Positions 1 through 7,100 of a DNA stretch of 19,133 nucleotides are shown piece after piece. Every line of letters starts with the position of its first letter. Position 1 is the stretch's first letter. The DNA is from Spirochaetia bacterium (GTDB lineage: Bacteria > Spirochaetota > Spirochaetia > Treponematales > Breznakiellaceae): contig BNUW01000035.1 in NCBI GenBank assembly GCA_025997655.1, positions 1 to 19,133 on the forward strand, given 5' to 3'. A program made the position numbers and the translations under genes. The notes under the pieces are model-generated. The model was not told where the DNA came from. It did no database searches and was given only the letters and a program-made list of their open reading frames with translations.

Positions 1-140
1 TCAATATTCGATGCGCCCGCTGGGTTAACCCTTTCGACACGAGAAGCCTCCATTACGTACCGAATCCTATCACAGAACTTTGCGGAAGAACAGTAATTCC
101 AAATTAGAGAAAACATACCAAAAATGAGATATACCGGTGA

Positions 141-163
141 AGAATTTTAACACAGAGGGCAGG
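141..163 (+). repeat. degenerate dispersed-repeat unit upstream of the Uma2 gene
   Basis: An 'agaattttaa cacagagggc' stretch resembles the units downstream of pnp: 'cacagagggg' at 10455-10464 matches 'cacagagggc' at 151-160 in nine of ten bases, and a 'gaattttTAAC' type segment is present in both. It looks like a decayed copy of the same dispersed family. The match is short, so this is tentative. Confidence 0.3.
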
Positions 164-202
164 TCCCTTTACACAAGTTCCTTTCCAACTCATACTGTTC
201 GT

Positions 203-769
203 ATGAGTGGTGTTCGGAAGTTTACCTATTCCGATTACAAGGCATGGGAATTGAAGGAAGGTGAACGCTATGAGCTTATCGACGGCGAAGCTTTTGCCAT
301 GTCGGCCCCGAATGATCAGCACCAGGCGATAGCTGCCGAATTAACGGCCTGGTTTGTTACTTTTCTGCGGGGTAAACCCTGCACTGTCCGCCCTGCCCCA
401 TACGATGTACGGCTTTTTTATGAAGAAGACGAAAACGACGATACGGTGGTTCAGCCCGATATTTCCGTAATTTGCGGGAAAGAAAAGCGGGGACCGGAAG
501 GCTGCCGGGGTGCGCCGGATCTGGTGGTGGAAATCCTTTCATCCGGAAGCATTAGCAACGACTTGGTCCGTAAATTCAACCTCTACCTTGAAGCCGGGGT
601 TCGGGAATACTGGGTGGTATCGCCTGAGCATAAAACAGTACAGGTTTTTGTGCTGCAAGACGGCGCGTACCGGGGGAAAGTCTACCATGGGGACGCTTCC
701 GTTCCTTCCTCGGTTCTGGAAGGCCTTTCGGTCAACATGGCCGCCGTGTTTGTTCCCGGAAAAGAATAA
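203..769 (+). CDS. Uma2 family (DUF820) putative endonuclease
   Basis: 188-residue protein of the Uma2/DUF820 family, which has a PD-(D/E)XK nuclease-like fold and is often present in many copies in spirochaetes and cyanobacteria; its cellular role is unknown. The family pattern is visible: an N-terminal YELIDGE strand (residues 23-29), QPDISVI with Asp86, APDLVVEILS with Glu110, Lys124 in the next helix, then LYLEAGVREYWVVSP (about 128-141). These are the likely metal-binding and catalytic residues. The frame stays open upstream to a GTG at 137, but those 22 residues do not resemble the family and are partly encoded by repeat-like DNA, so I start at the ATG at 203. Neither start has a good ribosome binding site. 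The gene stands alone, and the 200 bases before it show no other gene and no convincing promoter. Family assignment is firm; nuclease activity is inferred. Confidence 0.85.
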   Translation: MSGVRKFTYSDYKAWELKEGERYELIDGEAFAMSAPNDQHQAIAAELTAWFVTFLRGKPCTVRPAPYDVRLFYEEDENDDTVVQPDISVICGKEKRGPEGCRGAPDLVVEILSSGSISNDLVRKFNLYLEAGVREYWVVSPEHKTVQVFVLQDGAYRGKVYHGDASVPSSVLEGLSVNMAAVFVPGKE

Positions 770-789
770 TGGGATCGCTATTCGGCCTA

Positions 790-809
790 TTGACAAAACA
801 TATTGTCAA
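790..809. promoter_or_regulatory. palindrome overlapping the -35 box (possible operator)
   Basis: TTGACAA at 790-796 and TTGTCAA at 803-809 form a perfect 7-bp inverted repeat with a 6-base spacer. It covers the proposed -35 element, which is where a dimeric repressor would block RNA polymerase. No regulator can be named, and the symmetry could be chance in AT-rich DNA. Confidence 0.35.
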
Positions 810-818
810 AGGTACAGT
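790..818 (+). promoter_or_regulatory. putative sigma-70 type promoter of the rimP-nusA operon
   Basis: TTGACA at 790-795 is a perfect -35 box. After 17 bases comes TACAGT (813-818), four of six matches to the -10 consensus. Transcription would start near 825. No room for a promoter exists between the downstream hairpin (ending at 874) and rimP at 898, so the operon promoter is expected at about this place. Assigned by eye. Confidence 0.5.
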
Positions 819-848
819 GAATAGGACATTCGGAATATCATATAAGAG

Positions 849-874
849 GGCCGTTCCGAACGGCCTTTTTTTTT
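849..874 (+). terminator. intrinsic terminator hairpin, possibly an attenuator in the rimP leader
   Basis: GGCCGTT (849-855), loop CCG, AACGGCC (859-865), then nine T (866-874): a textbook Rho-independent terminator. It could end the Uma2 transcript. However, it lies only 23 bases before rimP and downstream of the promoter-like element, so it would also sit inside the rimP operon leader. TTCGGAA at 829-835 is exactly complementary to TTCCGAA at 854-860, which includes parts of both arms and the loop, so a competing antiterminator can form. Confidence 0.8.
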
Positions 875-897
875 GATTTCCTAATAAGGGGCGTGGA

Positions 898-1401
898 ATG
901 AGGTATACCCCCAGACAGGCGGCCGCCGGGGAGCCGCTCTATGAAACCCTGGAAGGCGTGGCCCGTAGCCTGGGGATGGCTCTGGTAGAGCTGACCCTCT
1001 CCCGGCATAAGGGCAGTGTCCAGGTTCGGGGGGTGGTGTGCCGGGCAGCGGGAAGCGGGACAGACAAAGCCGCCGTCGGGGTAAACGATTGTTCCCGGGT
1101 GCACCATGCCATGCTGCCCCTCCTGGAGCAGGCCTTTCCCGGGCAGGACCTGTATGTGGAGTTAAGCTCCCCCGGTATAGACCGGGTGATCAAGGACGGC
1201 AGGGAATTCGTCCATTACCTGGGCCGGGGGGTGCGGTGTTACCGCACGGATATAAGCGACTGGACCGGAGGGGTTCTCCGGTCAGCGGATGAAAATGGCA
1301 TCGTTCTTAAAGGAAAGGATGGTAGTATGACAGCGTTAACGTATGAGTGTATCGCTAAGGCGAAACTCGATGATACAATAGAAAACATGGGGGAGGTTTA
1401 A
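898..1401 (+). CDS. rimP: ribosome maturation factor RimP
   Basis: 167-residue RimP (YhbC/DUF150), the cytoplasmic factor needed for late maturation of the 30S ribosomal subunit. It shows the family layout. An N-terminal alpha/beta domain carries GMALVELTLSRHKGSVQVRGVV (about residues 26-47), 'VGVNDCSRVHHAM' (61-73) and the hallmark YVELSSPGIDRVIK (about 90-103). A C-terminal SH3-like domain follows (about 104-160). The ATG at 898 is preceded by AAGGGG (886-891) at good spacing, which supports this start. It is the first gene of the run and is followed by nusA after 4 bases, the widespread bacterial arrangement rimP-nusA-infB. Expression probably depends on the promoter and hairpin region just upstream. 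Confidence 0.93.
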   Translation: MRYTPRQAAAGEPLYETLEGVARSLGMALVELTLSRHKGSVQVRGVVCRAAGSGTDKAAVGVNDCSRVHHAMLPLLEQAFPGQDLYVELSSPGIDRVIKDGREFVHYLGRGVRCYRTDISDWTGGVLRSADENGIVLKGKDGSMTALTYECIAKAKLDDTIENMGEV

Positions 1402-1405
1402 GCTC

Positions 1406-2932
1406 GTGGCTACAGATATGTCGGAGGCAATCCACCAGCTTATCCAGGATCGGGGTATGTCGGAGGAGCTTGTCCTCAGAACCATAGAAGATACCCTTTT
1501 GGCGGCCTATAAGCGGAAGTTTGGCAATGCGGATAACGCCATTGTCCGGTTTAATGATACCAATACCGGGGTATCAATATATGCGCAGAAAAAAGTCGTT
1601 GACGGGGTCTACGATCCGGTTTCGGAAATAGACCTGGAGGAAGCCCGGACACTCAACCCGGAAGCGGATATTGACGATGAACTGCTTATCGAGGTGGACC
1701 CCAAGGACTTTGACCGTATTTCGGTGCAGAGCGCCAAGCAGACCGCCAAGCAGTCCATCCGGGAAATAACGAAGGACTCCCTGTATTCGGAATACATTGA
1801 TAAGGTGGGGGAGATCATCATCGGGTACTATCAGCGGGAGCGGAACGGGACCATCTATGTGGACCTGGGCAAGCTGGAGGGGATACTTCCCAAGAAACTC
1901 CAGTCCCCCCGTGAGGTCTACCACGTTAACGACCGCATCAAAGCCCTGATTACCGAGGTGAACAAGACCCCTGCGGGGCTCCAGGTGGTTCTTTCCCGGA
2001 CCCACACCGACTTTGTCCGGGCCATTTTTGAGCTTGAGGTGCCCGAGGTCTACGATAAAACCGTGGAGATCCACAAGATCGTCCGGGAAGCGGGGTACCG
2101 CACCAAGCTGGCGGTCTATTCCAACCGGGATGATGTGGACCCCGTGGGGGCCTGCGTAGGCCTGAAAGGGGTACGTATCCAGGCGGTTATCCGGGAACTG
2201 GAGGGGGAAAAGATAGACATCCTCAAGTACGACCCTGATCCCCGCCGCTTCATCAAAAACGCACTGTCTCCGGCGGAGGTCCGGGAAGTGATCCTCCTGG
2301 ACGAGAGCAAACATCAGGCCTTGGCGGTGGTGGGAGATACCCAACTGTCCCTGGCTATCGGCAAGCAGGGCCTCAACGTGCGGCTGGCAAACCGGCTGGT
2401 GGACTGGAATATCGACGTTAAGACCGACGCCCAGTTTGGGGAAATGGATATCGCCTCCGAATCCCGGCGGGCGGTATCGGAACTGTTCGGGGATGCAGAG
2501 GGCTACGGGGAAGAGCTTTCCCGGATATCCGAGCTTCCCGGGGTGGATGCCCAGGTTGCCGCCGCTTTGTTGGAAAACGATATCGACTTTATAGAAGACT
2601 TCCTTGCCCTTTCGGAAGAGGAAACCGCCGCGCTCAAGGGAATCACCGCGGAACAGGTTTCCGCGCTGCGGCTGCTCATCGAAGAGTTTGTGGAAGTGGT
2701 GGAAGAAGAAGCGGGAGAGGAGTATGAAGAGGGCGCTCCCGAAGAAGCGGGGGAGGAAGCCGAAGGGTTCGCTGAAACAAGCCCTGCCCCAGCCGGTGAG
2801 GACGAGGAAGCAGGTCTTGCCGTGGAGGCGGAGGAATATGACTGCCCTGAATGCGGCGCAAAGATAACCGTGGATATGACCAATTGTCCGAATTGCGGTA
2901 TCGGATTGAGTTTTGAGTTTGAGGATGAATAA
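1406..2932 (+). CDS. nusA: transcription termination/antitermination factor NusA with C-terminal zinc ribbon
   Basis: 508-residue NusA, which binds RNA polymerase and nascent RNA to control pausing, termination and antitermination. Domains in order: RNA-polymerase-binding N-terminal domain (about 1-125); S1 domain (about 133-200, with GTIYVDLGKLEGILP); KH1 around GACVGLKGVRIQAVIREL (248-265); KH2 around SLAIGKQGLNVRLANRL (315-331); a helix-hairpin-helix-like segment (about 365-430); a Glu-rich linker (about 430-477). The tail has four cysteines in two CxxC pairs (Cys480, Cys483, Cys494, Cys497), a zinc-ribbon pattern absent from the classical E. coli or B. subtilis protein. The GTG start at 1406 follows GGGAGGT (1391-1397), which overlaps the end of rimP, so the two genes are probably translationally coupled. 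Core identity is certain; the ribbon's function is unknown. Confidence 0.97.
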   Translation: MATDMSEAIHQLIQDRGMSEELVLRTIEDTLLAAYKRKFGNADNAIVRFNDTNTGVSIYAQKKVVDGVYDPVSEIDLEEARTLNPEADIDDELLIEVDPKDFDRISVQSAKQTAKQSIREITKDSLYSEYIDKVGEIIIGYYQRERNGTIYVDLGKLEGILPKKLQSPREVYHVNDRIKALITEVNKTPAGLQVVLSRTHTDFVRAIFELEVPEVYDKTVEIHKIVREAGYRTKLAVYSNRDDVDPVGACVGLKGVRIQAVIRELEGEKIDILKYDPDPRRFIKNALSPAEVREVILLDESKHQALAVVGDTQLSLAIGKQGLNVRLANRLVDWNIDVKTDAQFGEMDIASESRRAVSELFGDAEGYGEELSRISELPGVDAQVAAALLENDIDFIEDFLALSEEETAALKGITAEQVSALRLLIEEFVEVVEEEAGEEYEEGAPEEAGEEAEGFAETSPAPAGEDEEAGLAVEAEEYDCPECGAKITVDMTNCPNCGIGLSFEFEDE

Positions 2933-2941
2933 AGGTGGAAC

Positions 2942-5695
2942 ATGGCTGAGGAATTAGACACTACGCAAAAACCAAAGGTAGAACTCATCAAGCATCAGAA
3001 GAGTGAGCAGGATGCTTCGGAAACCCCTAAAGGGGGTGCGGAGCATAGTGACCAGACGCTCAAGGAGAGCGGTCGCCGTAAGGTGGTTGTGGTCAAGAAA
3101 AAGGTCTCTGCTCCTGCGTTCAAGGAGAACGGTGCAAAGAAGCCTCAGCCAAAAATTGTGGTATCGTCCCGGCCTCCGGCAGGGGGAAGTCCCGAAGGGG
3201 ATGTCGCAGAGCCCCAAGCGAAGGCGCCGGTAGTTGAAGCCCCGGAAGCAGCTGCTCCCCGGGTAAATTCCATGCCCAATACCCAGCGGCCCATAGCGGC
3301 AGCCGGCAGGGTTGGCGGTCGTCCTGTGGGCCCCCCCCCGCCCCGAACCCCCGGTCCCCAGTCCCGGAACGATGGTTCCCCGCGATCCGGCGCACCCTTC
3401 CCCCCGAGGCCTGCGGGCGCGGCGGGTAAGGTTGGCGGCCGTCCCGTGGGGCCCCGTCCCGAAGGCAGCGGCCAGGGCGGTCCCCGTCCCTACAACGGAC
3501 CCGGCGGCGGCGGTTCCGGCGGTCCCCGTCCCTATAGCAGCGGTCAGGGAAGTCCCCGGCCCTATGGCGGACCCGGCGGCGCCGGTTCAGGCGGCAGCCG
3601 TCCCGGCGGCTATCAGGGCGGCTTTAATCAGGGAGGACCCCGACCCGGCGGTTTCGGCGGCGGCGGCAACCGTCCCGGTGGCTACGGTCAGGGCGGCTAT
3701 CGTCCCGGCAGTCCCGGCCAAGGCGGCTATCGTCCTGGTGGTCCCGGCGGCCCCGGCGGCAGACCCGGTATGGGCGGTCAAAGAGGCGGCCCGCCTCCGC
3801 TTCCCCTGGCGGATAACAAGGGACCGGTAAAAAAGTCCTTTAAGGCCAGAAAATCGGTCTATCAGCGGAAAGAACAGGAGATGCAGGAGAAGCTCCTCCA
3901 GTCCAAGAAGAAGATCACCCAGGTAGCCAACCCGGTGCCTAAATCCATTGATATAATGGAAGTAGTATCGGTTTCCGAACTGGCCCGGAAGATGAACCTC
4001 AAGGCATCGGACCTGATCCACAAGCTTATGAGCATGGGGCAGATGGTTACCATCAACCAGCAGATAGATGCGGAAACCGCCACCATCCTTGCGGCGGAAT
4101 TCGGGGCGGACGTGAAGATCGTCAGCCTCTACGACGAAACCCTGATCGCCACTTCCTCCGATGATGACGCCTCCCTCCAGCCCCGCCCCCCGGTGGTTAC
4201 CGTCATGGGCCATGTGGATCACGGGAAGACCAAACTCCTGGACGCCATCCGCAGTACCGACGTGGTTGCCGGGGAGTTCGGCGGTATTACCCAGCATATC
4301 GGGGCCTATACGGTGGACACCCCCAACGGGAGGATAGCATTCCTTGACACCCCCGGCCATGAGGCTTTTACCCGTATGCGGGCACGGGGCGCACAGGTCA
4401 CGGATATCGTGGTTCTGGTGGTAGCCGCCGATGACGGGGTCATGCCCCAGACCATTGAGGCCATCAACCACGCCAGGGACGCCAATGTCCCTATCATCGT
4501 TGCGGTGAACAAAATGGACAAGCCCGAGGCAAACCCAGACAAGGTGAAGAGCCAGCTTTCCGATCTGGGCCTTATGCCCGAAGACTGGGGCGGCCAGACC
4601 ATGTTTGTGGAGCTATCTGCCCTGAAAAAGGAGGGCATCGACAAACTCATCGACGCCATACTGCTTGAGGCGGAGATACTCGACCTCAAGGCAAACTTTA
4701 ATTGCAACGCCGAAGGGAAGGTTCTGGAATCCCGAATCGACCATGGCCGGGGCATTGTCGCCACGGTGATGGTGGAACGGGGCACCCTGACCATTGGTGA
4801 CTCCTTTGTGGCCGGGGTCTGGCCCGGCAAGGTCCGCGCCCTCTTTGATGACAAGGGCAAGAAGGTTGAGTTCGCTACCCCCGCCATGCCGGTAGAAGTT
4901 TTGGGCTTTGAGGGTATCCCCGACGCCGGGGACCCCCTGCAAGTGGTGGAGGACGAAAAGGTGGCCCGGGGCATTTCCGCCAAGCGCCAGGAATTGAAGC
5001 GCTTTGAGAGCTCCAAGAATCTCGTCAAGGTTACCCTGGATAACCTTTCGGATACCATCAACGCCGGGGCCATCCAGGAACTGAAGGTCATTATCAAGAG
5101 CGATGTCCAGGGTTCCGCAGAGGCGCTCCGGGCAAGTTTGGAAAAACTTTCCACCAAAGAGGTGCGGCTTAATGTCATCCAGGCCCTCCCCGGCGCAATC
5201 AACGAAGGGGATGTGGACTTGGCCATCGCCTCCAACGCCATCATCATCGGCTTTAACGTGCGGCCCGTGCCAAAAGCCCGGCTGCTGGCGGATCAGGAAA
5301 AGGTGGACATCCGGCGTTACAACATCATCTACAAGGCGGTGGAGGAAATCCAACTGGCCATGGAGGGGATGCTCAAGCCCGATACCAAGGAGGTTATTAT
5401 CGCCTCGGTGGAAGTCCGGGAAACCTTCAAGGTGCCCAAGATTGGGACCATCGCCGGCTGTTATGTGCTTACCGGCACGGTCAAGCGGAGCGCCAGCATC
5501 AACGTTATCCGGGAAGAGATCGTCATCCATACCGGCAAAATTGCCTCCCTCAGGCGCTTCAAGGACGATGCACGGGAGGTTGCCGCAGGATATGAGTGCG
5601 GTATAGGGCTTGAGGAATTTGACGACCTCCAGGTGGGGGACCAGTTTGAGGTCTTTGAGGTAGTGGAAGTGGCGCGGAAACTTGCGGCCAACTGA
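2942..5695 (+). CDS. infB: translation initiation factor IF-2
   Basis: 917-residue IF2, the GTPase that brings initiator fMet-tRNA to the 30S subunit and promotes 70S joining. The N-terminus is a basic segment (1-110) followed by a Gly/Pro/Arg-rich low-complexity region (about 120-287). Next come the IF2_N fold (about 338-392, VSVSELARKMN) and the G domain: G1 GHVDHGKT (423-430), G2 GGITQHIG (447-454), G3 DTPGH (469-473), G4 NKMD (523-526), G5 SALK (559-562). Domains II, III and the fMet-tRNA-binding domain IV follow to the C-terminus (EECGIGL-like segment YECGIGLEEFDDLQVGD near 882-898). The ATG at 2942 follows AGGTGG, 9 bases after the nusA stop. The length is within the usual 700-1000 range; the Gly-rich N-terminus is the unusual part. 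Confidence 0.97.
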   Translation: MAEELDTTQKPKVELIKHQKSEQDASETPKGGAEHSDQTLKESGRRKVVVVKKKVSAPAFKENGAKKPQPKIVVSSRPPAGGSPEGDVAEPQAKAPVVEAPEAAAPRVNSMPNTQRPIAAAGRVGGRPVGPPPPRTPGPQSRNDGSPRSGAPFPPRPAGAAGKVGGRPVGPRPEGSGQGGPRPYNGPGGGGSGGPRPYSSGQGSPRPYGGPGGAGSGGSRPGGYQGGFNQGGPRPGGFGGGGNRPGGYGQGGYRPGSPGQGGYRPGGPGGPGGRPGMGGQRGGPPPLPLADNKGPVKKSFKARKSVYQRKEQEMQEKLLQSKKKITQVANPVPKSIDIMEVVSVSELARKMNLKASDLIHKLMSMGQMVTINQQIDAETATILAAEFGADVKIVSLYDETLIATSSDDDASLQPRPPVVTVMGHVDHGKTKLLDAIRSTDVVAGEFGGITQHIGAYTVDTPNGRIAFLDTPGHEAFTRMRARGAQVTDIVVLVVAADDGVMPQTIEAINHARDANVPIIVAVNKMDKPEANPDKVKSQLSDLGLMPEDWGGQTMFVELSALKKEGIDKLIDAILLEAEILDLKANFNCNAEGKVLESRIDHGRGIVATVMVERGTLTIGDSFVAGVWPGKVRALFDDKGKKVEFATPAMPVEVLGFEGIPDAGDPLQVVEDEKVARGISAKRQELKRFESSKNLVKVTLDNLSDTINAGAIQELKVIIKSDVQGSAEALRASLEKLSTKEVRLNVIQALPGAINEGDVDLAIASNAIIIGFNVRPVPKARLLADQEKVDIRRYNIIYKAVEEIQLAMEGMLKPDTKEVIIASVEVRETFKVPKIGTIAGCYVLTGTVKRSASINVIREEIVIHTGKIASLRRFKDDAREVAAGYECGIGLEEFDDLQVGDQFEVFEVVEVARKLAAN
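3299..3802 (+). repeat. Gly/Pro/Arg-rich imperfect repeats coding the IF2 linker
   Basis: This part of infB codes about 165 residues made of short imperfect units such as GGPRPY, GGYRPG and GGRPGG. It also contains a 9-residue duplicate GGRPVGP-type block (GRVGGRPVGP at residues 122-131, GKVGGRPVGP at 162-171). Codons are almost all ggc/ggt, cgt/cgg and ccc/ccg, giving very GC-rich repetitive DNA prone to slippage. Such RGG-like linkers bind RNA non-specifically in other proteins; a role here is inference. Confidence 0.75.
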
Positions 5696-5698
5696 TGT

Positions 5699-6046
5699 AT
5701 GCCGGAATATAGAACCGAACGGGTAGGGCGGCTTATCCAGGAAAAGATTGGCGGTCTCATTGTGGAGGGGAAGGTGAAGGACCCCCGGGTGGACCCCTTT
5801 CTCTCCATCACCCATGTCACGGTTTCCCGGGACTTTGCCTACGCCGATGTTTATGTTTCAAGCTATAAATCCGCCGGGCTTAGTACGGGAGTCGAGGGCT
5901 TGCAAAGCGCCGCCGGTTTCATCCAGTCCCAGCTTGCTAAAATGATGCGTATCCGCCAGACCCCCCGGCTCCGGTTCCACGAGGACCAGGGCATACGGGA
6001 GGGCTTTGAGTTGGTACAAAAAATAGAGGGCCTTGTTCGTGACTGA
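5699..6046 (+). CDS. rbfA: 30S ribosome-binding factor RbfA
   Basis: 115-residue RbfA, a KH-fold protein that binds free 30S subunits during late maturation and cold adaptation. It begins YRTERVGRLIQEKIGGLI (4-21), followed by DPRVDPFLSITHVTVSRDFAYADVYVSSY (about 28-56). The end, RIRQTPRLRFHEDQG (about 83-97), is the family's PxLxFxxDxS-like signature. The ATG at 5699 lies 3 bases after the infB stop and no strong ribosome binding site is seen, so it is probably translated by coupling to infB. Length is normal. It works in the same assembly pathway as RimP at the head of the operon. Confidence 0.93.
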   Translation: MPEYRTERVGRLIQEKIGGLIVEGKVKDPRVDPFLSITHVTVSRDFAYADVYVSSYKSAGLSTGVEGLQSAAGFIQSQLAKMMRIRQTPRLRFHEDQGIREGFELVQKIEGLVRD

Positions 6047-7100
6047 GAACACCGTAGGTTCTGGGAATGATGCTGGGGACACGGTAGGTCCCGCCGGTAT
6101 CCTGCTGCTCAATAAAAGTCCCGGCTATACCTCCTTTGATTCCCTTAACGCCGTAAAGAAAGCCCTGGGAACCCGCAAGGTGGGGCACACCGGTACCCTG
6201 GACAAGTTTGCCTCGGGGCTCCTGGTGGTCCTGGCAGGCTGGGCTTTAAAACTGAGCCCCTGGTTTGACCGTTGCGATAAGCAGTACGAAGGGGTTATCC
6301 GTTTCGGCGTAGAAACCGATACCCTGGACCCGGAAGGAACGCCGGTAGAAACAGGGGAAGTCCCCAGCCGGGAACAGCTTGAACAAGCCCTAACCCGGTT
6401 CAGGGGTGATATAATGCAGGCCCCCCCGGCATATTCGGCTATTCATATAGAAGGAAAGCGCGCCTATCAGCTTGCCCGGTCCGGCGCGGAGGTGCGGATG
6501 GAAAAGCGGCCTGTCACGATCCATGCCCTGGAACTCCGCTCATACGAGCCCCCCCTGGCCTGTGTGTACGTACACTGTTCTAAGGGTACCTACGTCCGTT
6601 CCCTGGCCCGTGATATAGCCCTGGCCGCAGGTTCCCGCGCCCACTTGGCTAGCCTGGAACGGAAGCGGGTGGCGGGTTTTGACCTTGGCGATGCGGTTCC
6701 CATGGACTCGCTGGCTCTGGCCGTCGCCCTGCGCCCTATCAGCCCGGAAACCTTCAATGCCCTAAACTTGCCCTGGATACCTGTGGATGAGGCCGCTGCG
6801 AAAAGTATGCGTCAGGGGAAGCCTTTGAACAGGCTTTTGGAAGATGTTCCTGAACTAAGAAATTTATCCACGGATTACACGGATTTACACGGATTAAATA
6901 AGATTAATAATCTTAAATCCGCGTTAATCCGTGAAAATCCGCGGACAAGTTCTCCTGATTCGGAATCCCTGGGGGTGTTTTGTGACGGCGCCTTTGTGGC
7001 GGTAATCGTGAAAAAACAAGGCGCCGGTGGTAACCGCAGGTCTGACCGCCCGTTCTCCTTGAACGCTTGGTCCTATGGGTATGTTCATGCGGGTGCTTGA
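6039..7100 (+). CDS. truB: tRNA pseudouridine(55) synthase TruB, carrying an in-frame repeat insertion
   Basis: 353-residue TruB, which isomerises U55 in the T-loop of tRNAs. Seen: GILLLNKSPGYTSFD (about 20-34), the catalytic motif GHTGTLD with Asp55, ASGLL after it, an APPAYSAIHIEGKRAYQLAR segment (about 130-149), CSKGTYVRSLARDI (about 182-195), and a C-terminal PUA-like end (GVFCDGAFVAVI). I prefer the GTG at 6039 because AGAGGG (6025-6030) is 8 bases before it, whereas the in-frame TTG at 6033 is too close. It overlaps the end of rbfA by 8 bases. About 30 residues (277-306) between the catalytic body and the last strands are encoded by a near-palindromic AT-richer repeat. It is probably tolerated as a surface loop, which would make the protein longer than the usual 290-320 residues. 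Confidence 0.93.
   Translation: MTENTVGSGNDAGDTVGPAGILLLNKSPGYTSFDSLNAVKKALGTRKVGHTGTLDKFASGLLVVLAGWALKLSPWFDRCDKQYEGVIRFGVETDTLDPEGTPVETGEVPSREQLEQALTRFRGDIMQAPPAYSAIHIEGKRAYQLARSGAEVRMEKRPVTIHALELRSYEPPLACVYVHCSKGTYVRSLARDIALAAGSRAHLASLERKRVAGFDLGDAVPMDSLALAVALRPISPETFNALNLPWIPVDEAAAKSMRQGKPLNRLLEDVPELRNLSTDYTDLHGLNKINNLKSALIRENPRTSSPDSESLGVFCDGAFVAVIVKKQGAGGNRRSDRPFSLNAWSYGYVHAGA
6867..6945. repeat. near-palindromic dispersed-type repeat inside truB
   Basis: The two arms, 6867-6905 and 6909-6945, are inverted copies of one another around an AAGATT-AAT-AATCTT centre. The left arm starts tccacggattacacgg; the right arm read backwards is tccgcggattttcacgg. Together they would fold into a hairpin of roughly 35 imperfect pairs. 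The segment is far more AT-rich than the truB codons around it. 'Ccacggattacacggat' strings are known as dispersed intergenic repeats in several bacterial genomes. Here the element is open in the truB frame and is translated. Confidence 0.8.

Noticed and set aside
1..25. Possible C-terminal end of a minus-strand gene (residues PSGRIEY then stop)
   Set aside because: An in-frame TAA lies directly upstream of those seven codons, so no open frame enters the window; too short to support even a pseudogene.
137..202. 22-codon N-terminal extension of the Uma2 gene from a GTG
   Set aside because: Does not resemble the family and overlaps repeat-like DNA; the ATG at 203 gives the normal family start.
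1574..2344. 256-codon open frame on the minus strand
   Set aside because: Lies wholly opposite nusA, whose domains are unmistakable; long antisense frames are expected in GC-rich coding DNA, and the translation has no family features.
3420..3790. Regular short repeats that could suggest a CRISPR-like array
   Set aside because: Unit length and spacing are irregular, there are no unique spacers, and the region is in frame within infB.
3312..3830. Plus-strand 172-codon frame rich in Ala, Val and Pro
   Set aside because: Off-frame reading of the Gly/Pro/Arg repeat in infB; low complexity only.
3587..5815. Three long minus-strand frames (294, 313 and 400 codons)
   Set aside because: They lie opposite infB and rbfA, overlap each other, and translate to sequences with no recognisable motif or plausible composition.
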